Source of the DNA: CAWFXC01 sp963819735
GTDB taxonomy: Bacteria; Actinomycetota; Acidimicrobiia; IMCC26256; DASPTH01
Assembly (NCBI GenBank): GCA_963819735.1
Contig: CAWFXC010000004.1
Coordinates: forward strand, 248,001-312,000
DNA: 64,000 nucleotides
Direction: 5' to 3'
This document shows, in pieces, positions 7,746 to 16,658 of this stretch. The first letter of the stretch is position 1. Each line of letters starts with the position of its first letter. A program made the translations under genes and the position numbers. Under the pieces are notes generated by a model that was given only the letters and a program-made list of their open reading frames with translations, searched no databases and had not been told where the DNA came from.

Positions 7746-8615
7746 ATGAGTCCGCAGCGACCCACCGACGTCACCCCCATCGACGACTGGAGCCGTCTCC
7801 TCGACGGCAAGGTGGCGGTTGTCACCGGTGGCGGCGACGGCATCGGCGGCGCGGTGTCGCGGCTCTTCGCCCGCCACGGCGCGTTGGTCGAGATCGCCGA
7901 GATCGATCCCGAACGGGCGGAGACCGCCCGCGCCGACATCGAGCGCGACGGCGGTACCGCACGCGCGCACGTCGTCGACGTCACCGATGCCGCCGACGTC
8001 GGCCGTCTCGCCGACGCGGTGCTCGGCACGCGCGGGCACATCGACGTGCTCGTGAACAACGTCGGGGACTTCCGCCCGCTCGTGCGGTTCGAGGACTCGA
8101 GCCCCGAGACGTGGAAGACGATGTACGACATCAACCTCTTCCACGTGTTCGCGGTCACGCACGCGTTCCTCCCGTCGATGAAGGAGCACGGCGGTGGTTC
8201 CATCGTGAACCTGCATTCGGTCGAAGGCCTACGCGGTTACCCCGGTGAACCGGTGTACGGCGCGTTCAAGGCGGCGGTCGCGCACTTCACCACCTGTCTC
8301 GCGGTGAACGTCGGGCATCACGGCATCCGGGTCAACGGCATCGGGCCGGACCTCACGCAGTCCCCCCAGGTCGACTACCTCGCGCCGCGTTACGTCGAGC
8401 ACGACGACCTGTGGCAGTCGTGGGCGCCGGTCGGTCGGCTCGGCTGGCCCGACGACCAGGCGCGCGTCGCGCTGTTCCTCGCGTCCGATCAGTCGGGGTA
8501 CGTCACCGGGCACAACATCCCGGTCGACGGCGGCACCAAGGCCGGCGCGGGCTGGTTCTGGTCTCCGGCCGCCCAGGGTTTCATCAGCCGGCCGACGGGA
8601 ATTTCGACGTCTTGA
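7746..8615 (+). CDS. SDR-family NAD(P)-dependent oxidoreductase
   Basis: Classical short-chain dehydrogenase of 289 residues. The cofactor loop is TGGGDGIGGA, the NNAG-type motif is NNVGD, and the catalytic serine and YGAFK (YxxxK) are in the expected order. The C-terminal VTGHNIPVDGG is the usual substrate-loop ending. GGAAG upstream of ATG 7746 serves as ribosome-binding site. The last codons overlap the TTG start of the next SDR by 4 bp (TTGA), so the two are translationally coupled, and an F420-type oxidoreductase follows. The operon looks like a small redox pathway acting on a hydroxy or keto compound; the exact substrate is not readable. Confidence 0.85.
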   Translation: MSPQRPTDVTPIDDWSRLLDGKVAVVTGGGDGIGGAVSRLFARHGALVEIAEIDPERAETARADIERDGGTARAHVVDVTDAADVGRLADAVLGTRGHIDVLVNNVGDFRPLVRFEDSSPETWKTMYDINLFHVFAVTHAFLPSMKEHGGGSIVNLHSVEGLRGYPGEPVYGAFKAAVAHFTTCLAVNVGHHGIRVNGIGPDLTQSPQVDYLAPRYVEHDDLWQSWAPVGRLGWPDDQARVALFLASDQSGYVTGHNIPVDGGTKAGAGWFWSPAAQGFISRPTGISTS

Positions 8616-9397
8616 CCGTCCGTTCGCAGGCCCCGGCGCCCATCGGCACCGCCCTGGTGCTGGGCGGCGGGAGCGACATCGCCGCGGCCACCCTCCCCCG
8701 GTTCGCCGCCCTCGGCCTCGAGCGGGTGGTCCTCGCGGTGCGCCGGCGCCCCCCGCTTCCTGCTCCGCCTGCCCCCGCACCGGACGTGCTCCCCGCGACT
8801 CTGGCGGTCTCGTTCCTGCCGTGGGACGCGGGCGACGTCACCGCCCACGACGTGCTCGTGCGCGACGCCGGCGCGATCCTGGGCGAGATCGACCTCGTGC
8901 TCTGCGCGGTCGGGATGCTCGGTCATCACGCGGGCCTGGGTATGTCGGCCACCGACGTCGACGAGATGATCCGGGTCAACTTCGCGGGCGCGGCCGCGGC
9001 ACTGGCGGCCGCGTCGACCGTGCTCGTCGAGCAGGGCCGGGGCACGATCGTCGTGCTGTCGTCGGTGGCGGGCGTCCGGCCGCGGCGCTCGAACTACGTC
9101 TACGGATCGAGCAAGAGCGGCCTCGACGCGTTCGCCCTCGGCCTGGGCGACGCCGTACGGTCGGCGGGCGTGAACGTCATCGTGATGCGGCCCGGGTTCG
9201 TGCGGTCGAAGATGACCACCGGCCTGCCGCCCGCACCGTTCGCCACCGACCCCGACACCGTGGCCGCCGCGATCGTGGCCGCGGTCCGCAAGGGCCACCA
9301 CGGTGTGGTCTGGGTGCCGCCGGTGCTGGGACCGCTGTTCGGCGTGCTGCGCATCGTCCCCGCACCGGTCTGGCGGGTCATCGCCGGCGATCGGTGA
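8612..9397 (+). CDS. SDR-family oxidoreductase resembling DprE2
   Basis: An SDR of 261 residues with an atypical cofactor loop, LVLGGGSDIAAAT, and active-site YGSSK. The C-terminus (WVPPVLGPLFGVLRIVPAPVWRVI) resembles that of DprE2, the mycobacterial 2-keto-ribose reductase that with DprE1 epimerises decaprenylphosphoryl-ribose for arabinan synthesis. No DprE1 partner is visible within the window, so I do not assign the symbol. The start is TTG 8612, overlapping the previous stop by 4 bp; no better start exists in frame nearby. Its function may be cell-envelope sugar chemistry, or it may be a related reductase serving the surrounding pathway. Confidence 0.72.
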   Translation: MTVRSQAPAPIGTALVLGGGSDIAAATLPRFAALGLERVVLAVRRRPPLPAPPAPAPDVLPATLAVSFLPWDAGDVTAHDVLVRDAGAILGEIDLVLCAVGMLGHHAGLGMSATDVDEMIRVNFAGAAAALAAASTVLVEQGRGTIVVLSSVAGVRPRRSNYVYGSSKSGLDAFALGLGDAVRSAGVNVIVMRPGFVRSKMTTGLPPAPFATDPDTVAAAIVAAVRKGHHGVVWVPPVLGPLFGVLRIVPAPVWRVIAGDR

Positions 9398-9404
9398 GCG
9401 GCGC

Positions 9405-10295
9405 GTGAGGATCCGCTTCGCCGTGGCGCCCGGCATCGCCTGGGACGACGCCGCCGGGTTCGGCGCGTTCGTCGACGCGCTGGAGACGTTGCGGTTCGAC
9501 ACCGTCTGGCTCTCCGACGTCCCGCTCGCGTCGACGCTCGATCCCCTGCTCGGGCTCACCTACGCCGCGTCGCGCACGACGAGGCTGAAGCTCGGCGCCA
9601 ACGTCGTTCCGTTGGGCCGCAACCTGTTCCGGTTCACCAAGGAACTGGCGCAGATCGACCGGCTCAGCGGCGGCCGGCTCCTCCTGAGCTTCGTGCCCGG
9701 GATCGGCGCACCGGGTGAGCGCGCGACGCTCGGCCTGGGCGACGCGAACCGGGGCGCCTACCTGGAGACGATCATCCCGCTCGTGCGGCGCTGGTGGGCC
9801 GGGGAGACGGTCGAGCACCACGGCGACGGGTTCGACATCCCCCCGATCACATTGGACCCGCTCCCCGTGCAGCAGCCGCTCGAGATCTGGCTCGGCGGGC
9901 GCGGGCCGCTCGCGCTGGCCCGGGTCGGGAAGTTCGCCGACGGCTGGCTCGGCGGGCTCACGACGCCCCACGACGCGGGTCGGGCCCGCGCCGCCATCGA
10001 GCACGCGGCCGCCGACGCGCACCGCGAGATCGACGCCGATCACTTCGGCGTGGGCATCACGTACGGGCGCACCGCGCCCGATCCCGACCTCATCCGCGGC
10101 GTCCAGGCGCGCCTGCCCCCCGGCACCGACGTCGCCGCGGTGCTGCCGGTCGGACGCGACGCCCTGCGCCGCCTGATCGGTGACTACGTGGGCGAGGGCA
10201 TGTCGAAGTTCGTGATTCGCGGCCTCGCCGGTCCCGGCGCGTGGGACGACGAGCTGGCGTGGCTGGCCGACGCCGTCTTCGATCTCCAGACCTGA
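9405..10295 (+). CDS. LLM-class, probably F420-dependent, oxidoreductase
   Basis: Luciferase-like monooxygenase fold of 296 residues. Family features include FDTVWLSDVP near the N-terminus, TRLKLGANVVPLGRNLF, the loop LAQIDRLSGGRLLLSFVPG, and PLEIWLGGRGPLALARVGKFADGW. Such proteins in actinobacteria usually bind coenzyme F420, less often FMN, and oxidise alcohols or reduce imines or enones. GTG 9405 follows the previous SDR stop by 7 bp, so it is probably cotranscribed. The cofactor assignment is inference from family and from the other F420-type genes in the window. Confidence 0.8.
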   Translation: MRIRFAVAPGIAWDDAAGFGAFVDALETLRFDTVWLSDVPLASTLDPLLGLTYAASRTTRLKLGANVVPLGRNLFRFTKELAQIDRLSGGRLLLSFVPGIGAPGERATLGLGDANRGAYLETIIPLVRRWWAGETVEHHGDGFDIPPITLDPLPVQQPLEIWLGGRGPLALARVGKFADGWLGGLTTPHDAGRARAAIEHAAADAHREIDADHFGVGITYGRTAPDPDLIRGVQARLPPGTDVAAVLPVGRDALRRLIGDYVGEGMSKFVIRGLAGPGAWDDELAWLADAVFDLQT

Positions 10296-10325
10296 CCCAG
10301 TACCCACAACCGGAGGAGAACCCCT

Positions 10326-10802
10326 GTGGACACCGACTCGACCCATCCCCAGTACTCCAGCTCGGTCACGATCGCCCGACCGGTCGGCGACGTCTACGCG
10401 ATGGTCACCGACATCACCCGCATGGGCGAGTGGAGCCCGGTGTGCACCGGATGCTGGTGGGACGAAGGCGACGGTCCGCGCGTCGGTGCCTCCTTCACCG
10501 GGCGCAACGTGCTCCCCGACCGCACGTGGGAGACCCACTGCGAGGTGGTGAAGGCCGAGACCGACCGGGAGTTCGTGTGGGAGGTCGGACCCGGGATCGC
10601 GCGCTGGGGCTTCACCCTCGCCGCGGTCGACGGTGGCACCGAGCTGACCCAGTCGTGGGACTTCCTGCCCCAGGGCCTGGCGTTCTTCGCGAAGCGCTTC
10701 GGTGACGAGAGCGCGGCGCAGATCGCCGATCGCACGGCCGCGGCCCGCTCCGGGATTCCCGCGACCCTGGCCGCGATCAAGCAGTCGGCCGAGGCCGCCT
10801 GA
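10326..10802 (+). CDS. SRPBCC (START-like) family protein
   Basis: A 158-residue protein of the polyketide cyclase/START-like superfamily, which binds hydrophobic ligands in a helix-grip cavity. Typical features are the opening SSVTIARPVGDVYAMVTDITRMGEWSPV, the central EVVKAETDREFVWEVG and the C-terminal amphipathic helix. The start is GTG 10326, with a strong GGAGGAG 8-9 nt upstream. It closes the operon of two SDRs and the F420-type oxidoreductase (30 bp gap), so it may bind the intermediate those enzymes act on. A catalytic role cannot be confirmed. Confidence 0.78.
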   Translation: MDTDSTHPQYSSSVTIARPVGDVYAMVTDITRMGEWSPVCTGCWWDEGDGPRVGASFTGRNVLPDRTWETHCEVVKAETDREFVWEVGPGIARWGFTLAAVDGGTELTQSWDFLPQGLAFFAKRFGDESAAQIADRTAAARSGIPATLAAIKQSAEAA

Positions 10803-10848
10803 GCGATCAGGCCAGCCTGGTCAGGCCGGCTCGATCAGGCCAGCTCGA

Positions 10849-12206
10849 TCAAGAGGCGCGGGCGACCGGGTCGGCGGGCTCGACCGGCTCGACGGTGCGC
10901 GTGCGCGCCGCACGCGGGAGCGCGGCGTCGATCGGCTCGCGGTGCGTCTTCGTCCAGTCGTGCTTCTGGGTGACCTGGCGCACGGTCGAGCGCGTGAGCA
11001 CCGGCCAGATGAGCCAGGTGTACAGCGCGTAGAGGTGGCCGACGAGGAAGCCGATGATCCAGCCGCGCGGCCCTTCGGTCCGTCGTCCCGCGACGCAACC
11101 GAGCACCGTCCCCCCGAACGCGAGCAGGTACACGACGACCAGTTGCCACGTGGGCCCGCCGCTCCAGAACGGCGCCACCCCGGTGAGCGCGAACACCAGC
11201 GAGACCGCGAGCGCGATGCCGACGAAGCCCTGCCAGAACGGCATCAGCAGGTAGGCCAGGAGCTCGAACCGCGCCGCGGCGGGAACGGCGCCCGGGCCAC
11301 CGGGCGGACGAGGCCGATGGCCTGCAGGTTGCCCTGTGACCACCGGGTGCGTTGCCGGAGCAGCGGGCGCAGCCGGGGCAGCCCCTGTTGTTCGACGACC
11401 GCCCGCAGGTCCTGGCGGCCTTCCCAACCGGCGGCGACCAGTCGGAGGCCGAGGTCCTGGTCCTCGGTGAGCCGGTCCCGCCAGGGCCCGGGGCCGACGG
11501 CGATGGCCTCGAGCGCGCTGACCCGGTTGAACTGACCGTTGCCGCCCATGCCGGCGGTGCCCCAGTCGTTGCGACCGGCCTGGAACAGGTGGCCGTACAC
11601 CGAGAACTCGACGTCCTGCATCCAGGTGAGCAGTCGGCCGCGGTTGTAGATGCGGACCCGGGCCTGCACCCCTCCCACCGCGGGGTCGGCAAAGTGCGAC
11701 GCCGCGTAACGCGGCGCGTCGCGGTCGAGGCGCCCGTCGGCGTCGACGACCACCACGACGATGCGATCGCGGTCGACGTCGCCCGCCTGGTCGGCGAGCA
11801 CGGTGAACGCGTAGTTGAGCGCGGCGGCCTTGCCGATGCGGGCGTCGGGCAACTGCCGATGCAGCACGAGCAGATCGGGGTCCTTGATCGAGTCGAGCAC
11901 CGCGGCGGTGCCGTCGTCGGACGCGTCGTTGATCACCACGATGCGACGGTGCGCCACCGGGATCGCGAGCAGCCGGGCGACGCTGTCGCGGATCGTGGTC
12001 TCCTCGTTGAGCGCGGGCACGAGGAACCACCACACGAAGCCGTCGGCGCCGTCGGGCGGCACCGCGGGTGGGCGGAACTCCACGTGCCACGACCGCACGA
12101 ACAGCATGGCCGTCCAGAGGAACATGGCCACCACGAGACCGAGCGCGACGGTGAAGAACACCTGCCACCCGGCCGGCAGGCCACTGAAGAACAGCAGCGC
12201 GATCAC
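10849..12206 (-). CDS. family 2 processive membrane glycosyltransferase, split by a frameshift
   Basis: Cellulose-synthase-like GT2 enzyme expected to build or extend a polysaccharide from nucleotide sugars at the cytoplasmic membrane. One or two N-terminal membrane segments (residues ~2-38) precede a GT-A domain with VVDADG (DxD), EDQDLGLR and RQRTRWSQGN (QxxRW). Three or four C-terminal membrane segments follow. The catalytic domain and the C-terminal membrane part lie in different frames; one base appears to be missing at about 11276-11300, near GGGAACGGCGCCC. GTG 12206 overlaps the epimerase stop by 4 bp (GTGA), so the two are translationally coupled. The product is probably a cell-surface or exported polymer using the epimerase's amino sugar. 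Confidence 0.82.
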
Positions 12207-13651
12207 CCCTGCGGGGAAGCCGTCGCCTCGTCCAGCTCGTGGATCGCGAGCGACTCCGGCAGCGCGAGCCCGGCGGCCCGGGCGATGGCGTGGCGGCTGT
12301 ACCCGGGCCCGAACTGCTCGGGCGGGTCGCTGCCGAGGAGCACGTGCTCGAGCGCGGCGACGATGCGGTGCGCCGCCTTCCCGTCGCCGTACGGGTTCGA
12401 CGCGTGGGCCATCTCCGCGTAGGCGATGGGATCCTCGATCAAGCTGCTCGCCTCGGTGACGATCCGGTCCGGGTCGGTCCCGATGAGCCGCAGCGTGCCG
12501 GCCGCGATGCCCTCGGTCCGTTCCGTCGTCTCCCGCAGGACCAGCACCGGCTTGCCGAGTGAGGGTGCCTCTTCCTGGACGCCGCCGGAGTCGGTGATCA
12601 CGAGGTACGAGCGCTTCAGGAGCCGGGCGAACGTCGCGTAGCCGAGCGGCTCGGTGAGCAGCACGTTGTCGAGGCCCGACAGTCGCGCGCCGAGCACCTC
12701 GCGCACGCGCGGGTTCGGGTGTAGCGGCAACACGAAGGAGACGTCGGGTTGCGCAGCGGCGAGGCGGGCGACACCCTCGCCGATGTCGGCCAGGCCGTCG
12801 CCCCAGTTCTCGCGTCGGTGCGCGGTGATCACGACGACGCGCCGGTTGCTGTCGCAGAGGGCCTGCAACTCGGGGTTGGCGAACCGGACATCGAGCGTGG
12901 TCGCCCACTGGAGCGCGTCGATGCCGGTGTTGCCGGTCACGAAGATCTGGCCGACGGGGACGTTCTCGCGGATCAGGTTCTGCAGGTTGGTCGAGGTCGG
13001 CGCGAAGTGCAGCGCGGCGACGCGCGTGATCACTTCGCGGTTCAGCTCCTCCGGGAACGGCGAGAGGTTGCTCGAGGTGCGCAGCCCGGCCTCGACGTGC
13101 ATCACCGGGATGCGCATGTGGAACGCCGACAGTGCGGCCGCCATCGCCGAGCTGGTGTCGCCGTGCACGAGCACCGCGGCGGGGAACCGACCGTTGAGGA
13201 TGTCCTCCGCGGTGTGGACGCGGTCCTGGTCGGCGCCGAAGCGTTCGGCGCAGAAGTCCTCGAACCGCGTCATCACCGAAGAGACGCGTTCGTTGAGCTC
13301 GGAGTGGCGCGCGCCCGCCCAGAGCGTCACGTCGGGCTTGATGCCCACGAGCTCGAAGATGTAGTTGACGATCTTGTGGTGTTGGCCGGTGGAGACGACG
13401 AGCGGTTCGTAGTACTCGCTCTCGCGCAGGGCGAGGATCACCGGCACCAGCTTGATCGCCTCGGGCCGGGTCCCGACCACGATCGGTAGCACGATGCGCG
13501 CGCCTCTCGGGGAGGCGGGGGCGACGGAGACGAGCGGGTGGTCGGCGATCAGCCGCGGCGTGGCCGGCAGCTCGTCCTCGTCGTCGGCTTCGAGCGCGAC
13601 CAGCGCCGACTCCGAACCGGGCCCGATGTTCGTGCCGTTGCGTGCTTCCAT
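12203..13651 (-). CDS. wecB: UDP-N-acetylglucosamine 2-epimerase, non-hydrolysing
   Basis: Interconverts UDP-GlcNAc and UDP-ManNAc. After an unusual N-terminal extension of about 50 residues come VGTRPEAIKL, VHGDTSSAM, HVEAGLRTSS with PFPEELNR, TGNTGIDAL, TAHRRENWG, DSGGVQEEA, and an LRETTERTEG segment where the family normally has LRxxTERPE. SNPYGDGKA sits near the C-terminus and an extra ~45 residues follow it. At 482 residues it is about 100 longer than typical. GTG-coupled to the downstream glycosyltransferase, it would supply ManNAc for a surface polysaccharide. The gene symbol follows enzyme identity, not proof of an enterobacterial-type pathway. Confidence 0.9.
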   Translation of the reverse strand: MEARNGTNIGPGSESALVALEADDEDELPATPRLIADHPLVSVAPASPRGARIVLPIVVGTRPEAIKLVPVILALRESEYYEPLVVSTGQHHKIVNYIFELVGIKPDVTLWAGARHSELNERVSSVMTRFEDFCAERFGADQDRVHTAEDILNGRFPAAVLVHGDTSSAMAAALSAFHMRIPVMHVEAGLRTSSNLSPFPEELNREVITRVAALHFAPTSTNLQNLIRENVPVGQIFVTGNTGIDALQWATTLDVRFANPELQALCDSNRRVVVITAHRRENWGDGLADIGEGVARLAAAQPDVSFVLPLHPNPRVREVLGARLSGLDNVLLTEPLGYATFARLLKRSYLVITDSGGVQEEAPSLGKPVLVLRETTERTEGIAAGTLRLIGTDPDRIVTEASSLIEDPIAYAEMAHASNPYGDGKAAHRIVAALEHVLLGSDPPEQFGPGYSRHAIARAAGLALPESLAIHELDEATASPQG

Positions 13652-13723
13652 CGTCCGACGCCTCCCAGCGGTGTCGTCCCGTTCCCCCCTTGGGTTTCGG
13701 CGGCGGGGCGGGATCCCTTGAGC

Positions 13724-13749
13724 GACCGCGGCCCTCGCGGGCCGTGGTC
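13724..13749. repeat. inverted repeat between divergent genes
   Basis: GACCGCGGCC and GGCCGTGGTC form a 10-bp stem with one G-T pair around a 6-nt loop. It lies in the 161-bp gap between the divergent epimerase and PPOX-like genes. No T-tract follows, so it may be an operator or mRNA leader hairpin rather than a terminator. Confidence 0.4.
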
Positions 13750-13812
13750 GGTCGGGCCCGGGTCGGTCGATATCGGCCGCCCACCGGCGGGTCGGAAGGC
13801 CAAGATGGGCCC

Positions 13813-14583
13813 ATGGATGGCGACCGAGCGGTGGAATCGCACGAGCAGGACCAATCTGACTCGGAGGACCAATCCGACCCGGAGGACCAATCGGACCCGT
13901 CAGGGCAACTGGCCGGCCCGGTGTCCGATCGGGTGCGGCTGCGCCGGGGCGCGCCCCGGGGCGTCTACGACCGCGGGGCCATCTTCGAGATCCTCGACGC
14001 CGGCGTCATCGCCCACGTCGGGGTGGTCACCGACGACGGTCCGGTGGTGATCCCGATGGCCTACGGACGCACCGACGAGGTGGTGTACCTGCACGGAGCG
14101 GTCGCCAACGCCGCACTCCGCGCCGCCGTCGACCACGACGTGTGCATCACCGTCACCCTCGTCGACGGCCTCGTCATCGCCCGCACCCCGTTCCACAACT
14201 CCATGCACTACCGCTCGGTCGTGATCCGCGGCACCGCCCGCCGTGTCGAGGGTGACGAGCACGTCGACGCGTTGCGGTTCGTGGCCGACCACGTGGTCGC
14301 GAACTTTGATGCCGGCCGCGCCCCGACCGCGGCGGAGCTGCGACGCACGATGGTGATCGCGGTGCCGTTGTACGAGATGTCGGCCAAGGTGCGCACGGGC
14401 GGCCCCGCCGACGAGCCCGAGGATCTCGACGGACCGCACTGGGCCGGGGTGGTCCCGTTGCGGAGCACATGGATCGCGCCGGTGGCGGCGAGGGATCTGC
14501 CCGCGGGCATCGATCCGCCGTCGACGGTGGCCGCGTTGGCCGGCACCGACATCCCGGGTGGTGAATCCGATGGACATGGATGA
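13813..14583 (+). CDS. pyridoxamine 5'-phosphate oxidase-family flavin-binding protein
   Basis: Split-barrel flavin/F420-binding protein of 256 residues. After an acidic repeat-containing N-terminus, the barrel runs from about residue 35: GAIFEILDAGVIAHVGVV, VVIPMAYGRTDEVVYLHGA, VCITVTLVDGLVIAR and the FHNSMHYRSVVIRGTA strand typical of this family. A region rich in PLYEMSAKVRTGG follows, as in relatives annotated as flavin-nucleotide-binding proteins. ATG 13813 is chosen; a CAAGAT hexamer lies 6 nt upstream, suggesting a leaderless transcript. The 3' end overlaps the next gene. The substrate is unknown. Confidence 0.8.
   Translation: MDGDRAVESHEQDQSDSEDQSDPEDQSDPSGQLAGPVSDRVRLRRGAPRGVYDRGAIFEILDAGVIAHVGVVTDDGPVVIPMAYGRTDEVVYLHGAVANAALRAAVDHDVCITVTLVDGLVIARTPFHNSMHYRSVVIRGTARRVEGDEHVDALRFVADHVVANFDAGRAPTAAELRRTMVIAVPLYEMSAKVRTGGPADEPEDLDGPHWAGVVPLRSTWIAPVAARDLPAGIDPPSTVAALAGTDIPGGESDGHG
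13849..13902 (+). repeat. three 18-bp tandem repeats in the PPOX-like gene
   Basis: Three consecutive units beginning GACCAATC encode DQSDSE, DQSDPE and DQSDPS at residues 13-30. The in-frame 18-bp period makes an acidic, disordered N-terminal tail that could vary by slippage. Confidence 0.85.
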
Positions 14584-15307
14584 AGTGCCTGCCGGCGGGC
14601 CGACCACGGGGCTCCTGGTCACGTACTCGAAGTGCCTCCAGGCCGCCGACGAGGCCTCGTGGGACGAATGGGAGGACCTCGTCCACGTGCCCGCGTTGTG
14701 CGGCGACGCCGGCCCGTGGGTGGCGACGCGCTTCGAGCTGACCGAACGGCCGCGTCCGGGCATGCCGGGGATCGGTTTCACCCACGTGACGATCTACGAG
14801 CTCGATGACGTCGATCCGGCGGCGCAGGCGGCGCGGGCGCTGGCCGCCGACGACGCGCTGCGCGCCCGCGGTCGCTCGCATCCCGCGCACGTCGCGGTGG
14901 CGGCCGACGTGTTCACCGCCCACGGACCCTTCGGCGTGAAGCCGGAACCGTCCGACGAGCTGCGTGGCCACATCCTCACCCACGTGCTCTGCAACAACCC
15001 GACGCGCGAAGCGGAGTGGGACGCGTGGTACGACGCCGAACACGTGCCCGACATGCTCTCGTGCGGCGCGTTCGGCGCGATGACGCGGTGGGAACGGGTA
15101 CCGCGAGTGCGGGTGGGACCGAACCACCTGACCCTCTACGACGTGCGGACCAACACCGTCGACGAAGCGGTACGGCGCTCCGCCGTCACCCTCGCCGAGA
15201 TCGTGGCCGCCGGCCGCAAGCACGAGACCCACGCGGGCGGGCTGACCGTCACGTTGCGGCCGACCGGGCGTCACGCCAATCGGGGCTACCGGCGCCCGCT
15301 CGCGTAG
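14570..15307 (+). CDS. protein with two tandem EthD/dimeric alpha-beta barrel-like domains
   Basis: About 245 residues containing two related halves. Each begins with a strand followed by a W-x-x-W/Y-x-x-x-H-V-P pattern: DEWEDLVHVPAL near residue 30 and DAWYDAEHVPDML near residue 155. Each ends with a strand such as HVTIYELDD or HLTLYDVR. This matches the ferredoxin-like dimeric alpha-beta barrel (EthD/DUF4286-like), here as an intramolecular pseudo-dimer. ATG 14570 overlaps the end of the PPOX-like gene by 14 bp, so both are probably coupled; ATG 14576 is an alternative. Relatives take part in ring or ether degradation, but no function is demonstrated. Confidence 0.65.
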   Translation: MDMDEVPAGGPTTGLLVTYSKCLQAADEASWDEWEDLVHVPALCGDAGPWVATRFELTERPRPGMPGIGFTHVTIYELDDVDPAAQAARALAADDALRARGRSHPAHVAVAADVFTAHGPFGVKPEPSDELRGHILTHVLCNNPTREAEWDAWYDAEHVPDMLSCGAFGAMTRWERVPRVRVGPNHLTLYDVRTNTVDEAVRRSAVTLAEIVAAGRKHETHAGGLTVTLRPTGRHANRGYRRPLA

Positions 15308-15308
15308 T

Positions 15309-15797
15309 TCAGGAGAACTGGCGCAGGAGACCGGTGTCGACGTCGTAGACGAAGGTGCCCACCACGAGGTCGGCGGGCAGCAGCGTGCTCGCCCGCACGC
15401 GCTCCACGTCGGCCGCCATCACGGTCGCGGGCTCGTCGATGGGGAGGAAGTCGACGTGCGTCGCGTCGGCGCCGCGCTGGTGACCGATGGTGTCGTGCAG
15501 GCCCTCGTTGGTGGCGCCGACGAGCGCGCAGCGCGTGTGCTGCACGATGCAGAACCGTTCGACGCCGAGGAGGTTGACCGCGAGCACGAGTGAACGGATG
15601 ACGTCGTCGGTGACGCGCCCGCCCGCGTTGCGCATGATCTTGGCCTCGCCCGGTACGAGCCCGAGCATCGCCAGCGGTTCGATACGCGTATCGATGCACG
15701 TGAGCACGCCGAGGCCGCGGCCCGCGCGCGACGGCAGCCCTCCGAGTTGGAACGAGGAGGCGTAGGCCCGGTTGGCGGCGAGGATGTCGTCGAACAC
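15309..15797 (-). CDS. beta-class carbonic anhydrase
   Basis: Zinc enzyme hydrating CO2 to bicarbonate. The zinc ligands are visible: C34 in TCIDTR with the D36/R38 dyad, H87 and C90 in QHTRCA. MRNAGG (residues 55-60) is the usual substrate-side loop. At 162 residues it is a compact member lacking long N- and C-terminal extensions. It lies 6 bp downstream of a crotonase gene on the same strand and is probably cotranscribed; bicarbonate supply to acyl-CoA carboxylases is one possible link. It is convergent with the double-domain gene ending at 15307. Confidence 0.87.
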   Translation of the reverse strand: MFDDILAANRAYASSFQLGGLPSRAGRGLGVLTCIDTRIEPLAMLGLVPGEAKIMRNAGGRVTDDVIRSLVLAVNLLGVERFCIVQHTRCALVGATNEGLHDTIGHQRGADATHVDFLPIDEPATVMAADVERVRASTLLPADLVVGTFVYDVDTGLLRQFS

Positions 15798-15803
15798 TGC
15801 GTT

Positions 15804-16553
15804 CTACCCGTTCGTCCACTGCGGCGGCCGCCGCTCGAAGAATGCCGCCAGACCTTCGCGCACGTCGGCCGTCGGCACCAGGCGCTCGTGGGCGGCGTCG
15901 CTGAGCTTCCACCACTCGTCCTCGTTCTCCGCCAGCATCGTGTTGACGAGGACGAGTGACTCGCGGATCGCGCGTGGCGCGTTCGCGCAGACTTGCTCGG
16001 CCAGTGCGACCGCCGCGTCGAGCGCGCCCGTGGGTTCGGTGAGGACGTTGACGAACCCGAGCCGCTCGGCCCGTTCGGCCGTGAGACGACCGCCGGTGAG
16101 GAGCAGTTCGCGCGCCACGTTCGGTGGGAGCAGCCGGGCACTGCGGAAGACGCCGCCGTAGTCGGGCATGAGCCCGCGTTGGGATTCCGGCAGCGCGAAG
16201 TAGGCCGCGGTCGACGCCACCACGAGATCGCAGGAGAGCACCAGCTCCAATCCGCCGCCGACCGCCGGGCCCTCGACCGCGGCGATGACCGGCTTCGTGC
16301 GTTTCCGGTTGATGAGACCGACCCACCCGCCGCGCTCGGTGGGCGTGCCGGTGCCCTTGGCCAGATCGGCGCCGGCCGAGAACACCGTGGCGGTGCCGGT
16401 GAGCACGCCGCACCACAGGTCGGGGTCGTCTTCGAGGGTGTTCATCGCCGCGTCGACGCCCGCGGTGATCTCGGCATTGAGCGCGTTGCGCTTCTCTTCG
16501 CGCTGCAGCGAGACCACGAGCACGCGACCCCGGCGATCCACCTCGACGAGCAT
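15804..16553 (-). CDS. enoyl-CoA hydratase/isomerase (crotonase) family protein
   Basis: A 249-residue crotonase. The oxyanion-hole segments are VFSAGADLAKG and AVEGPAVGGGLELVLSCDLVVAS. The active-site loop is LPESQRGLMPDYGGVFRSARLLP, where glutamates would be expected for a hydratase: one Glu is present in PES and the other position reads Asp. The C-terminal FFERRPPQW fits the usual helix. A leaderless-type start is likely: TAACTT ends 6 nt before ATG 16553. It is cotranscribed with carbonic anhydrase. Hydratase versus isomerase activity cannot be resolved. Confidence 0.85.
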   Translation of the reverse strand: MLVEVDRRGRVLVVSLQREEKRNALNAEITAGVDAAMNTLEDDPDLWCGVLTGTATVFSAGADLAKGTGTPTERGGWVGLINRKRTKPVIAAVEGPAVGGGLELVLSCDLVVASTAAYFALPESQRGLMPDYGGVFRSARLLPPNVARELLLTGGRLTAERAERLGFVNVLTEPTGALDAAVALAEQVCANAPRAIRESLVLVNTMLAENEDEWWKLSDAAHERLVPTADVREGLAAFFERRPPQWTNG

Positions 16554-16559
16554 CGGGCG

Positions 16560-16565
16560 AAGTTA
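16560..16565 (-). promoter_or_regulatory. -10 hexamer TAACTT, leaderless start
   Basis: On the minus strand TAACTT is followed by 6 nt and then ATG 16553, with no ribosome-binding site between. The divergent NTF2-like gene starts about 100 bp away. Confidence 0.45.
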
Positions 16566-16658
16566 CCGCGCCAGCGGTCTTGCGTGGGCCGTCCGGGCCG
16601 CCCGAGACGCGCGGCCGCCGTACGGCGTAGCGTGGCGCATTCGACCAGGGGGGAACCG

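Noticed and set aside
8612..9397. Naming the SDR dprE2 and inferring arabinogalactan synthesis
   Set aside because: No dprE1 or other arabinan genes are in the window, and its operon partners are an SDR and an F420-type enzyme. Similarity alone is not enough.
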